Of a DNA stretch of 13,322 nucleotides, positions 6,876-12,666 are shown one piece after another. The notes beneath the pieces were generated by a model. That model made no database searches and was not told where the DNA came from. It saw only the letters and a program-made list of their open reading frames with translations. A program made the translations under genes and the position numbers. Positions within the stretch are counted from its first letter, which is position 1, and every line of letters begins with the position of its first letter. This stretch comes from Candidatus Dojkabacteria bacterium S2_J21 (GTDB lineage: Bacteria > Patescibacteria > Dojkabacteria > SC72). The DNA is taken from positions 1-13,322 of the forward strand of contig JAEHHF010000012.1 of NCBI GenBank assembly GCA_019248085.1, given 5' to 3'.

Positions 6876-7259
6876 TTATTTATCAAAGATTTTAAGTATT
6901 TGGACAATACCTCTTTCCGTCGGAAATATGAACTTTGTTATTATCCCATCTCGGAAAGTAAGACATATTGGCCTTTCAAGTTTTCTTTCGACCTTGAAGG
7001 TTTCATTTTCCGATTTGGGTCTTGAAACCACGATGATACACTTACTTGGAATCCGTTTGCTTTGGAAAAAGACTACTTTTCCACGAGTTACGTCAAGATT
7101 CAAAACTTTCAGAATATTGAGTATTTCGGGAGGTGGAGCTTTTTGCTTGTGATGATTGCCTTTAGCATGTCCATCATTTTGTTCAAAATCAAACAAAATT
7201 TTACATTCCATTACGCCAGGGCAAACAGCTTTACATCCTTGACACGGATTCATCAACAT
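6876..7259 (-). CDS. Orphan protein with a cysteine-rich N-terminus
   Basis: A 127-residue protein of no family I recognise. The first 20 residues contain four cysteines (C6, C9, C13, C19) in CxxCxxxC spacing, which could bind a metal or cluster. A histidine-rich patch follows (GHAKGNHHKQK, about 30-40), then a beta-rich, basic C-terminal part. It has a promoter (7325-7353) and a GTGAGG ribosome site 4 bases before the ATG at 7259. A second in-frame ATG at 7253 is 10 bases from that site and could also be the start. A 104-codon open frame on the plus strand at 6838-7152 overlaps it. I treat that as a shadow because it lacks a ribosome site. Position between rplA and rplJ is unusual. Confidence 0.65.
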   Translation of the reverse strand: MLMNPCQGCKAVCPGVMECKILFDFEQNDGHAKGNHHKQKAPPPEILNILKVLNLDVTRGKVVFFQSKRIPSKCIIVVSRPKSENETFKVERKLERPICLTFRDGIITKFIFPTERGIVQILKIFDK

Positions 7260-7324
7260 TTTTCCTCACTTTGATATTTATGGTATTAAAGATCAACTAA
7301 CTTTGGTAAGTTTGTTGCCTAGAT

Positions 7325-7353
7325 ATTCTATCCTATAGGGATGGGTTTGTAAA
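7325..7353 (-). promoter_or_regulatory. Promoter of the cysteine-rich orphan gene
   Basis: On the minus strand TTTACA (7353-7348), 17 bases, TAGAAT (7330-7325). Expected start is near 7318, leaving a leader of about 58 bases. It may also supply transcripts of rplJL, since no terminator was seen between them. Confidence 0.6.
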
Positions 7354-7380
7354 GATATGCTGATGTAATAGGGGGTGTTT

Positions 7381-7476
7381 AGAGAGAGCTAATAGATGAT
7401 TGTAACTGTAAGGGCCTAATGGGCTCTCGAGTTGACCATTAGATGGTTACTATTAGCTCTCTCTTTTGTCTTTTTT
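7381..7476 (+). terminator. Long compound hairpin with plus-strand T-tract
   Basis: A perfect 15-bp stem, AGAGAGAGCTAATAG (7381-7395) with CTATTAGCTCTCTCT (7450-7464), encloses a second stem CTAATGG (7416-7422) with CCATTAG (7436-7442) and a possible GTAAC/GTTAC stem between them. On the plus strand it is followed by TTTTGTCTTTTTTCTC, as in an intrinsic terminator, but there is no plus-strand gene upstream. It may be a small plus-strand RNA or a block against antisense transcription. On the minus strand it lies between the two orphan genes and has no T-tract. Confidence 0.55.
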
Positions 7477-7545
7477 CTCTTGGGTCTATTGGTGTGATGG
7501 GTAAATCAAATCTTAGAAAGCCACATAAAACGTGATGATTGTAAT

Positions 7546-7902
7546 CTAGATTGTCATGCTTTCAAGGCTAACTGGGAAAATGCCCAATTCTTTTTGTTCG
7601 GGAGCTTGTCTAAGCAATTTAACGCAGACTGAGAAGCCACGTTTTGCCTTTATCTTGCGTCGTCCTTTAATCTCCTGCTCGTAGCCGGGCTCCAGTTGGA
7701 GCTTAATTCCGTATACAAATAGAAGATTATTTTTCTCATAGTAGAAAACTTCTTTCTGGGTATCGCAATGTTGGGTCTCTCCATCTGGGAAGATAACCGC
7801 ATTGTTGCCAGGGTTTCCGACTAGTGCGAGAAGAGCAGCGTTCCCGAATTCTTTCGTGATGGTGTATTTAACCGATATTTCTTGCGCGATTTTAAAACAC
7901 AT
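7546..7902 (-). CDS. Orphan protein of unknown function
   Basis: A 118-residue protein I do not recognise. It has no signal peptide or membrane segment. It looks like a small mostly-beta domain (EISVKYTITKEFGN, NAVIFPDGETQHC, NNLLFVYGIKLQLEPGYE) with a basic stretch IKGRRKIKAKRG (about 78-89). Cysteines at 2, 46 and 93 are scattered. A strong purine ribosome site (AAGGAGAGG) lies 6 bases upstream of the ATG, and a good promoter lies at 7958-7986. The gene stands alone between the rplA terminator and the long hairpin, so it is probably a single-gene transcript. Confidence 0.65.
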   Translation of the reverse strand: MCFKIAQEISVKYTITKEFGNAALLALVGNPGNNAVIFPDGETQHCDTQKEVFYYEKNNLLFVYGIKLQLEPGYEQEIKGRRKIKAKRGFSVCVKLLRQAPEQKELGIFPVSLESMTI

Positions 7903-7957
7903 GACGAACCTCTCCTTTTGATTGGTATAGACCTATTAAGAGCTAAAAGACATATAT

Positions 7958-7986
7958 ATTATATCCCATAGACTATCATCTGTGAA
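7958..7986 (-). promoter_or_regulatory. Promoter of the 118-residue orphan gene
   Basis: On the minus strand TTCACA (7986-7981), 17 bases, TATAAT (7963-7958). Expected start near 7951 gives a leader of about 48 bases. Confidence 0.68.
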
Positions 7987-7999
7987 GATGTATATAAAC

Positions 8000-8023
8000 A
8001 AAAAGACCCCCTTGCGGAGGTCT
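8000..8023 (-). terminator. Intrinsic terminator of the rpmG-secE-nusG-rplKA unit
   Basis: On the minus strand AGACCTCC, loop GCAA, GGGGGTCT, then a T-run. It lies 23 bases past the rplA stop. It separates rplKA from the genes to the left, so rplJL is a different transcript. Confidence 0.92.
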
Positions 8024-8046
8024 TCCAATTACAATCGTGATATACC

Positions 8047-8736
8047 TTACTCTGGTTTAGAGTAGGCTATCTTAACACTTGCACCCATTGTAGGAGCAAG
8101 ATGTACTCTCTGTATAATCTGATCAGCAGGTTTGCCAAAGAGATCTTCCAAGGAAGCAATACATGCATGTACATTCTCTACCAATTTAGCATCATCCATA
8201 TCTAATTTACCTGTATTCATATGTATAACTCCAGAATCATCACATGCATATGTCTGCTTTCCCTTTTTGTACTCAGATACTGCATTTACCACATCATCTG
8301 TAACGGTTCCATTCTTAGGGCTTGGCATTAATCCTTTAGGACCTAATTCTTTGCCAAGAACAGCCAACTTAGGCATTACAGCAGGAGTAGCAATAGCTAC
8401 ATCGAATTCAATCTTACCAGCCTTAACATCTTTCATTAGTTGCTCCATACCCACTAGATCTGCACCTGCATTCTTAGCAGCTTCATCTTTGTCAGGAGTA
8501 GCAAATACTGCAACTCTAACAACCTTGTTACCACTAGCATTAGGAAGTGAGATTGCACCCTTGATTGATTTAGGATCTCTGTCCTTAGGTATTTTAATAT
8601 CTACATGTAATTCTAATGTGCCTGTGAATGTAGAGTAGGAGAGTGTCTTAACTTTCTTTACACCCTCTGCAACGGTGTATGATTGTTCTCTATCTAGATT
8701 CTTAGTTGTCTTAATATATTTTTTTCCTCTTTTCAT
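8047..8736 (-). CDS. rplA: 50S ribosomal protein L1
   Basis: A 229-residue protein of normal length that forms the mobile L1 stalk at the E site. Diagnostic blocks are GKKYIKTTK at the start, PRDRDPKSI-like KIPKDRDPKSIKGAISLPN (48-66), GPKGLMPSPKNGTVTDDV (132-149) and the C-terminal HLAPTMGASVKI. It is the last gene of its operon, 18 bases after rplK, with the terminator behind it. L1 often represses its own operon by binding mRNA, but no clear site was found here. The ATG has no Shine-Dalgarno. Confidence 0.97.
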   Translation of the reverse strand: MKRGKKYIKTTKNLDREQSYTVAEGVKKVKTLSYSTFTGTLELHVDIKIPKDRDPKSIKGAISLPNASGNKVVRVAVFATPDKDEAAKNAGADLVGMEQLMKDVKAGKIEFDVAIATPAVMPKLAVLGKELGPKGLMPSPKNGTVTDDVVNAVSEYKKGKQTYACDDSGVIHMNTGKLDMDDAKLVENVHACIASLEDLFGKPADQIIQRVHLAPTMGASVKIAYSKPE

Positions 8737-8754
8737 ATATGTATATCTTTGTAA

Positions 8755-9180
8755 TTAAAGTTCTACTTCTACACCCATTTGTTTTGCAGTACCAGCAATG
8801 ATTCTTGCTGCTTGCTCTGGGTCTGATGTATTCAAATCTGGCATCTTTACCTCAACTATCTTCATGAGTTGTGCCTTACTTAGTTTTCCGACTTTCTCCA
8901 AGTTTGGTTTTGCTGATCCCGCCTTTATATGTAATTCTCTTCTGATTAATTCAGAAGTAGGAGGGGTCTTTAATTCAAATCCAAAGGTCCTATCCTCATA
9001 GATTGTTAATATTACTGGTGTTAATATCCCGTCATTCTCTCTTGTCTTCTCATTGAACTGAGCACAGAAATCTTGAGCGTTAATACCATATGGTGCCAAT
9101 GTTGGACCAATTGGGGGAGCCATAGTAGCTTTGCCCGCAGGTATCGTTATCTTAATTATTTTTTTTACTATTTTTGCCAT
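8755..9180 (-). CDS. rplK: 50S ribosomal protein L11
   Basis: A 141-residue protein of standard length at the GTPase-associated centre of 23S rRNA. The N-terminal domain has the proline-rich PAGKATMAPPIGPTLAPYGIN (14-34), and the C-terminal RNA-binding domain has KVGKLSKAQLMKIVEVKMPDLN and AARIIAGTAKQMGVEVEL. It lies 16 bases downstream of nusG and 18 bases upstream of rplA. There is no Shine-Dalgarno before the ATG. Confidence 0.97.
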   Translation of the reverse strand: MAKIVKKIIKITIPAGKATMAPPIGPTLAPYGINAQDFCAQFNEKTRENDGILTPVILTIYEDRTFGFELKTPPTSELIRRELHIKAGSAKPNLEKVGKLSKAQLMKIVEVKMPDLNTSDPEQAARIIAGTAKQMGVEVEL

Positions 9181-9196
9181 ATCAATATATATTTAA

Positions 9197-9802
9197 CTAA
9201 AGTTTGCTTACTTGTGTAAGATCTAATTCAACAGGGGCTTCTCTACCAAGGAATGAAATGAGGACTTTAATCTTTCCTTTTGTAGTATCAATCTCCTGTA
9301 CACTTCCAATGAAGTCAGCAAATGCACCTTCTGTAATCTTAACAGCTTCGCCAACACTGAATGATGTTTGGAATGAAGGAGTTTCGACTTCCATGAATTT
9401 TGTAATTGCTCTTACTTCTGAATCTGGGAGTGGTTTAGGATATTTCTCTGTTTTAACAAACCCTCTAACACCTTCAGTATTCTTTACTAAATCCCATGTC
9501 TTTGTATCTAATTCCATTTTTACTAATACATATCCAGGGAATATCTTCTCCTCTTTGATTTCTTGTTTACCCTTTTTAACAAATATCTTCTTTTGAGTAG
9601 GGACGAGGATGTCAACAATCTGATTTTCCATACCTGTTGCTTCGATTCTCTGCTTTAATTCTTTTTGAATACTGTTTTCGTATCCAGTTCGGATATTTAA
9701 AACATACCACTTTGCATTTGGATTTTCTTTCTTCACAACCTCTTTTGGAACTTTTACTGCTTTTTCTTTAACTTCTTTTTTTACTTCTACTTCTTTTGTC
9801 AT
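9197..9802 (-). CDS. nusG: Transcription termination/antitermination factor NusG
   Basis: A 201-residue RNA-polymerase-binding processivity factor that also couples transcription to translation. A charged lysine/glutamate/valine-rich extension (1-29) precedes the NGN domain, which starts at KWYVLNIRTGYE (31-42) and includes FPGYVLVKM. The KOW domain follows near residue 147 (VGEAVKITEGAFADFIG) and ends in VELDLTQVSKL. The extension is longer than in the E. coli protein and is probably disordered. It sits between secE and rplK with 10- and 16-base gaps. No Shine-Dalgarno was found. Confidence 0.96.
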   Translation of the reverse strand: MTKEVEVKKEVKEKAVKVPKEVVKKENPNAKWYVLNIRTGYENSIQKELKQRIEATGMENQIVDILVPTQKKIFVKKGKQEIKEEKIFPGYVLVKMELDTKTWDLVKNTEGVRGFVKTEKYPKPLPDSEVRAITKFMEVETPSFQTSFSVGEAVKITEGAFADFIGSVQEIDTTKGKIKVLISFLGREAPVELDLTQVSKL

Positions 9803-9812
9803 TGCTATTTAG

Positions 9813-9992
9813 TTAAACATTAAGGAACCAGTCTCTAATTTTGTAGAGTCCTAGGTCTAAACCAAGAATTAACAGCGTGATTATACCACATATAACTAAG
9901 GTATATATGGTTAATATCCCGACCTGTTTCCATGTAGGCCACTTGGTTTTCTTTAATTCACTTATTATATTTTTAATAATGTTGTTTTTCAT
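9813..9992 (-). CDS. secE: Preprotein translocase subunit SecE
   Basis: A 59-residue, single-span short form of SecE that clamps SecY in the membrane. The conserved amphipathic region ISELKKTKWPTWKQ (10-23) is followed by one transmembrane helix (25-47). The reading frame stays open upstream to 10064, but that extension would run through tRNA-Trp. The ATG at 9992 is therefore the start. It lies 11 bases from the tRNA 3' end, so translation probably depends on tRNA processing from the shared transcript. There is no Shine-Dalgarno before the ATG. Confidence 0.93.
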   Translation of the reverse strand: MKNNIIKNIISELKKTKWPTWKQVGILTIYTLVICGIITLLILGLDLGLYKIRDWFLNV

Positions 9993-10003
9993 TTTTGTAT
10001 TTC

Positions 10004-10080
10004 TGGCAGGCCCACCCTGACTCGAACAGGGAATAACGGTTTTGGAGACCGCTGTTTGAACCAATTGAAACTATGGGCCC
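10004..10080 (-). tRNA. tRNA-Trp (anticodon CCA)
   Basis: Acceptor GGGCCCA/TGGGCCT (ends in a G-U pair), D arm with GTTT...AAAC, anticodon stem CGGT/ACCG with loop CTCCAAA, T arm CCCTG-TTCGAGT-CAGGG, discriminator G and an encoded CCA. It lies between rpmG and secE and is co-transcribed with them. Confidence 0.95.
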
Positions 10081-10100
10081 GTAATTAATTCAAAGAGCGA

Positions 10101-10265
10101 CTACTTTATCTTAGTTTCCTTGTGTTCTGTATGTTTTTGGCATACCGCACAGTACTTTTTAGCTACCATCTTTTCTTTCATATTCTTTGTTTTGTAGTCA
10201 GTGTAATTCTTACTATCACATTCTACACATTTCAAAGCGATGATATCTCTTTTAACTTTTGCCAT
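10101..10265 (-). CDS. rpmG: 50S ribosomal protein L33, zinc-binding form
   Basis: A 54-residue protein. It begins MAKVKRDIIALKCVECDSKN and carries two CxxC pairs (C13/C16 and C39/C42), so it is the zinc-binding type of L33. The middle YTDYKTKNMKEKMVAKKYC and the basic end HKETKIK are typical. It is the first gene of the unit, with a consensus promoter upstream (10312-10340), and ends 20 bases before tRNA-Trp. No Shine-Dalgarno is visible in front of the ATG. Confidence 0.93.
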   Translation of the reverse strand: MAKVKRDIIALKCVECDSKNYTDYKTKNMKEKMVAKKYCAVCQKHTEHKETKIK

Positions 10266-10311
10266 ATTGTTTGGGAATCAAAATTAAGAATATATTGGGA
10301 AATATACGCGT

Positions 10312-10340
10312 ATTATATTGGAAAATAGCTAGGAGGTCAA
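10312..10340 (-). promoter_or_regulatory. Promoter of the rpmG-tRNA-secE-nusG-rplKA operon
   Basis: On the minus strand TTGACC (10340-10335), 17 bases, TATAAT (10317-10312). One base from consensus in the -35, which fits a highly expressed operon. Start near 10305 gives a leader of about 40 bases. Confidence 0.85.
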
Positions 10341-10348
10341 ATGGATTG

Positions 10349-10357
10349 TGATATAAT
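10349..10357 (+). promoter_or_regulatory. Extended -10 promoter of the small membrane peptide gene
   Basis: TGATATAAT is a perfect extended -10. The -35 position holds no good match. It points away from the rpmG promoter, and the two cores are only nine bases apart. Expected start is near 10364, 24 bases before the GTG at 10388. Confidence 0.6.
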
Positions 10358-10387
10358 GGGCGCAGTTCTCAAAGAGAGGAGAAGAAC

Positions 10388-10519
10388 GTGGGAAAGAAAC
10401 CTTCTAGTCCAATTACTGGGTGTTTGTGTGCAATTCTGGAAAAGCTTCTAATGTTCCTTATGTTCCTGGTAGCCTTGGTGGCGATACTTCTTGCCTTCTG
10501 TGGCTATCTCTTTTCTTGA
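10388..10519 (+). CDS. Small membrane peptide, 43 residues
   Basis: GTG start with AGAGGAG 8-9 bases upstream, behind an extended -10 promoter. The product begins MGKKPSSPITG, has two close cysteines (C12, C14), then one strong hydrophobic helix from about 19 to 41 (LLMFLMFLVALVAILLAFCG). The N-terminus is positively charged, so a membrane peptide with the N-terminus inside is likely. It resembles no family I know. It ends 1 base before a 14-bp hairpin. An overlapping frame from the ATG at 10341 would begin upstream of the predicted transcript start. Function is unknown. Reality of the gene rests on the promoter, ribosome site and hydrophobic profile. Confidence 0.55.
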   Translation: MGKKPSSPITGCLCAILEKLLMFLMFLVALVAILLAFCGYLFS

Positions 10520-10520
10520 C

Positions 10521-10562
10521 CCAAGGGGTATATTTCTTTTATGAAAATAATATATCCCTTGG
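10521..10562. terminator. Hairpin between convergent transcripts
   Basis: CCAAGGGGTATATT (10521-10534) pairs with AATATATCCCTTGG (10549-10562), 14 bp with one G-T pair and a 14-base loop. It separates the plus-strand peptide gene from the minus-strand tRNA-Thr. No strong T-tract follows in either direction, so it may act as a weak two-way terminator or 3' end stabiliser. Confidence 0.5.
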
Positions 10563-10594
10563 TTGCAACATCATCATCAAGGAAAATCTATAAA

Positions 10595-10671
10595 TGGAGC
10601 TGAATCTGAGAGTCGAACTCAGGACCTCATTCTTACCATGAATGTGCTCTAACCAACTGAGCTAATTCAGC
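10595..10671 (-). tRNA. tRNA-Thr (anticodon GGT)
   Basis: Acceptor GCTGAAT/ATTCAGC, D arm TAGCTCAGTTGGTTAGAGCA, anticodon stem CATTC/GAATG with loop ATGGTAA, T arm CTGAG-TTCGACT-CTCAG, discriminator T, and an encoded CCA. It is 21 bases downstream of the 241-residue membrane-protein gene. Confidence 0.95.
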
Positions 10672-10692
10672 ATCAGCGGAAATTATACAACA

Positions 10693-11418
10693 TTAATCCT
10701 CATCTTTCATCTTAGTAGTTTTTACTAAGAAGTAGATCCAAAGTGGTAATGTCATAATCAAGATACCGACTGCTGTCCCTGGTGCACTGTACAGTGTCAC
10801 ATCATCTGTTCTGTAGAGTAGGTGAGTAGCAAGCTGATATATCGCGGTAGGAATGATTACAACACCAATTACACTGTAGAGAATTAAAGAGAGGAAGGTA
10901 TATGCCTTCTTTAACCATCCTGTGGTAGATTTTTTCTCTAATCTGCTCAATGCAAATTGATGCAACCCAAAGAGTATCAACATTGATATGAAGAAAGTTC
11001 CACCATTTATCAGATCTTGTTTGACGAGATCTTCGTTGAAACAGACCTTTTGGTCACCAATCACCATCGTTTCTCCCTCGTAGCATTCTGGTGCAATATA
11101 TTGCATGTCTGGATCCTTGATAGCTTCAGCGGTAATATCTGTAGCTTCGTACAGGTCGTAGGAGAATGGTATGCCAAATGCATATGATGCACCTGCCTTT
11201 ATTAATAGCATCCCTCCAAGTACTGCAACGATTAGGGTTATGAACGAGATGATGTAAAGGTAAATCTTGAAGAGAAGATTGATGGTAATGTTGAAAGGTT
11301 TCTCCTCATTATTTTTTGACTTAACAAGTCTCACAATGAAGTAGATAACGCCTCCGATGACTAAAAAGGTACCGAGCAGAGAGAAGATCATGAAGAGAAT
11401 AGGGTATATTTCATCCAT
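10693..11418 (-). CDS. Five-helix membrane protein, family not recognised
   Basis: A 241-residue membrane protein with predicted helices near 6-30, 48-74, 137-153, 172-196 and 210-232. A hydrophilic loop of about 60 residues between the second and third holds two cysteines (C112, C126) that could form a disulfide if it faces outward. Basic and acidic ends (KSKNNEEK after helix 1, KTTKMKDED at the end) are consistent with cytoplasmic exposure. Some helix patterns recall DUF5671-type proteins of candidate-phylum bacteria, but I cannot confirm that. It lies between tRNA-Tyr (63 bases upstream) and tRNA-Thr(GGT) (21 bases downstream), on the same strand, and may be co-transcribed with them. No Shine-Dalgarno is present. 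Confidence 0.75.
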   Translation of the reverse strand: MDEIYPILFMIFSLLGTFLVIGGVIYFIVRLVKSKNNEEKPFNITINLLFKIYLYIISFITLIVAVLGGMLLIKAGASYAFGIPFSYDLYEATDITAEAIKDPDMQYIAPECYEGETMVIGDQKVCFNEDLVKQDLINGGTFFISMLILFGLHQFALSRLEKKSTTGWLKKAYTFLSLILYSVIGVVIIPTAIYQLATHLLYRTDDVTLYSAPGTAVGILIMTLPLWIYFLVKTTKMKDED

Positions 11419-11481
11419 ATAATTAGGACTAAATTTATATATCTATGTCTATTGTAAAACATATATAGATATATATCCATA

Positions 11482-11564
11482 TGCAGAGGACAGGATTTGA
11501 ACCTGTGTAGTCCGAAGACGTTGGATTTACAGTCCAATGCGATTGACCGCTCCGCCACCTCTGC
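11482..11564 (-). tRNA. tRNA-Tyr (anticodon GTA)
   Basis: Acceptor GCAGAGG/CCTCTGC, anticodon stem TTGGA/TCCAA with loop CTGTAAA, a long class II variable arm (CGTCTTCGGACTA region), T arm CAGG-TTCAAAT-CCTG, discriminator A. The next bases are TAT, so CCA is not encoded here and must be added by CCA transferase, unlike in the other three tRNAs of the window. Confidence 0.95.
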
Positions 11565-11568
11565 GTAC

Positions 11569-11645
11569 TGGAGCCCAAGGAGAGATTCGGACTCTCGACC
11601 TACTGTTTACAAAACAGTTGCTCTGACCAACTGAGCTACTTAGGC
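11569..11645 (-). tRNA. tRNA-Thr (anticodon TGT)
   Basis: Acceptor GCCTAAG/CTTGGGC with one T-G pair, D arm TAGCTCAGTTGGTCAGAGCA, anticodon stem ACTGT/ACAGT with loop TTTGTAA, T arm GAGAG-TCCGAAT-CTCTC, discriminator T and an encoded CCA. Only 4 bases separate it from tRNA-Tyr, so both come from one precursor. The T loop begins TCCGA, where TTCGA is usual. Confidence 0.93.
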
Positions 11646-11662
11646 TTAACGTCAGTAAGTAT

Positions 11663-11668
11663 ATTATA
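11663..11668 (-). promoter_or_regulatory. Probable -10 box of the tRNA-Thr/tRNA-Tyr transcript
   Basis: A perfect TATAAT on the minus strand (11668-11663), 17 bases upstream of the tRNA 5' end. No convincing -35 sits at the right distance. Confidence 0.4.
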
Positions 11669-11736
11669 CTTGAAAAATATATACAACTATATATTGCCAG
11701 TAGGAGGAGCTTTTACTATCAATAAGCGAAAGAAGG

Positions 11737-11909
11737 AAAAAAAGAAAAGGGTCGTAAGCAGACTTAGAGAATGCTCCAGCAGGGTAAGGCCATAGAGCCC
11801 TGTAATACAAGTGGGTTTCCTCAACTCAGCTCCGCAGAGCTCAGTGATGTGTGGAATCCCGTTTTATGGATATAGAGCTATGATTCCTCTATTACATCCC
11901 ACTAGAGCA
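11737..11909 (-). ncRNA. Structured small RNA, 6S-RNA-like candidate
   Basis: About 173 nt on the minus strand. The predicted first bases TGCTCTAGTGGG (11909-11898) pair with CCTGCTGGAGCA (11783-11772), a 12-bp closing stem with some G-T pairs. Inward is a wide asymmetric bubble whose 3' side can form its own GGC/GCC mini-hairpin. Then comes GGGATTCC (11860-11853) with GGAAACCC (11820-11813, one mismatch), and a terminal hairpin ACTGAGCTC-TGCG-GAGCTGAGT (11845-11824, one mismatch). A rod with a central open bubble is the shape of 6S RNA, the RNA that sequesters housekeeping RNA polymerase. A consensus-like promoter ends 6 bases before the closing stem, and a T-rich tract (11747-11737) lies at the 3' end. 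Primary sequence is not recognisably 6S, so the family name is tentative. It could be another structured RNA. Confidence 0.5.
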
Positions 11910-11914
11910 TCTAC

Positions 11915-11943
11915 ATTTTAGTGCGCAAATATATAGTATGCAA
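11915..11943 (-). promoter_or_regulatory. Promoter of the 6S-like RNA
   Basis: On the minus strand TTGCAT (11943-11938), 17 bases, TAAAAT (11920-11915). The expected start, about 11909-11908, coincides with the first base of the closing stem, which supports both calls. Confidence 0.58.
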
Positions 11944-11969
11944 ATAAGAAAAAGCCTGTAAGGAAGATT

Positions 11970-12596
11970 CTATATAAAACCTAGAAGGGACAATAGTTTT
12001 GTCATCACAAATGATAGTAAATTCATAGTCCAGGTTGAAAGGGGTGAAATTGGAAGAACAAATAAGAGGATAATGATTATGGAGAATTTCTCAAGCTTTT
12101 CCCAATAATAACGTATTTTTTTTGGCAATATAGCCCTTACTATCTTATGTCCATCCAAAGGTGGAATAGGGATGAGGTTGAAGACAGCTAGAGATATATT
12201 TATAGATGCAAACACAATCAATATAACAGCAAATATAGAGCTAGGATCGGGTTTAAATATTAGGTTAATAAGTCCTGCTAACAGTGCAAGTAACAAATTT
12301 GATATTGGACCGGCCAAGGCTGTAAGTGCAGTATCAACTTCTCGCCTCTCAAAGTTATATTCATTTATTGGAACTGGTTTACTCCATCCGAATCTAAACA
12401 AAATCATAGATATCGCTCCAATAGGGTCTATGTGTTTGAGAGGATTAAGTGTAAGCCGCCCTGCAGCTTTTGCTGTTGGATCGCCTAACTTGTAAGCCGC
12501 CCATCCATGGGCATATTCGTGTACTGTAGAAGCAATTAATATAGTTGGAACTGCTAGTATAATCCAATAAATTGTATCTGAGTTAAGATCAAACAT
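11970..12596 (-). CDS. Site-2-type intramembrane zinc metalloprotease (peptidase M50)
   Basis: A 208-residue membrane protease predicted to cut within or near the membrane plane. The zinc site is visible: HEYAH (26-30) in the first helix and the third ligand D148 in NLIPIPPLDGHK (140-151). GRLTLNPLKHIDPIG (46-60) and AGPISN (95-100) are further family blocks. The short compact form has no PDZ or CBS domain. Such proteins are common next to housekeeping genes in small genomes, and their substrates are mostly unknown. The gene is divergent from rpmB, with overlapping -35 boxes. Its transcript is predicted to start only a few bases before the ATG. No clear terminator was found behind it. Confidence 0.92.
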   Translation of the reverse strand: MFDLNSDTIYWIILAVPTILIASTVHEYAHGWAAYKLGDPTAKAAGRLTLNPLKHIDPIGAISMILFRFGWSKPVPINEYNFERREVDTALTALAGPISNLLLALLAGLINLIFKPDPSSIFAVILIVFASINISLAVFNLIPIPPLDGHKIVRAILPKKIRYYWEKLEKFSIIIILLFVLPISPLSTWTMNLLSFVMTKLLSLLGFI

Positions 12597-12606
12597 ATTT
12601 TATTAT

Positions 12607-12634
12607 ATAATATATGTCACAAAATCTTTGACAA
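12607..12634 (-). promoter_or_regulatory. Promoter of the M50 protease gene
   Basis: On the minus strand TTGTCA (12634-12629), 16 bases, TATTAT (12612-12607). Start near 12600 would leave about 4 bases before the ATG at 12596. The -35 box is the reverse complement of the bases used by the rpmB -35. Other AT-rich -10-like boxes overlap, so the exact start is uncertain. Confidence 0.5.
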
Positions 12635-12657
12635 TAAAACAGATTTTAGTTTATAAT
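12628..12657 (+). promoter_or_regulatory. Consensus promoter of rpmB
   Basis: Perfect TTGACA (12628-12633), 18 bases, perfect TATAAT (12652-12657). The ATG at 12667 is 10 bases after the -10 box, so the leader is about 2-4 bases. It shares its -35 bases with the divergent protease promoter. Confidence 0.88.
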
Positions 12658-12666
12658 ACCTCCGTT

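Noticed and set aside
6838..7152. 104-codon plus-strand open frame
   Set aside because: It lies opposite the 127-residue orphan gene, has no ribosome site or promoter, and its composition looks like a shadow.
9993..10064. Upstream extension of the secE frame
   Set aside because: It is antisense-free but runs through the tRNA-Trp gene. The conserved SecE sequence begins only at the ATG at 9992.
10341..10451. 36-codon plus-strand frame with AGGAGG four bases before an ATG
   Set aside because: The ribosome-like site doubles as the -35 region (TTGACC on the minus strand) of the rpmG promoter, and the plus-strand -10 box lies inside the frame, so the transcript would start after the ATG. The overlapping 43-residue frame fits better.
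11694..11788. Short plus-strand frame with GGAGGAG and a lysine-rich peptide
   Set aside because: There is no ATG or well-placed alternative start after the purine run. The lysine codons are the complement of the T-rich 3' end of the minus-strand small RNA.
11737..11909. tmRNA, SRP RNA or RNase P RNA
   Set aside because: None of the conserved sequences of those RNAs (tmRNA tRNA-like ends, SRP GGAA/GCAG core, RNase P GAGGAAAGTCC) is present on either strand.
12628..12666. Upstream extension of the rpmB frame
   Set aside because: It begins inside the consensus promoter, and the normal L28 N-terminus starts at 12667.
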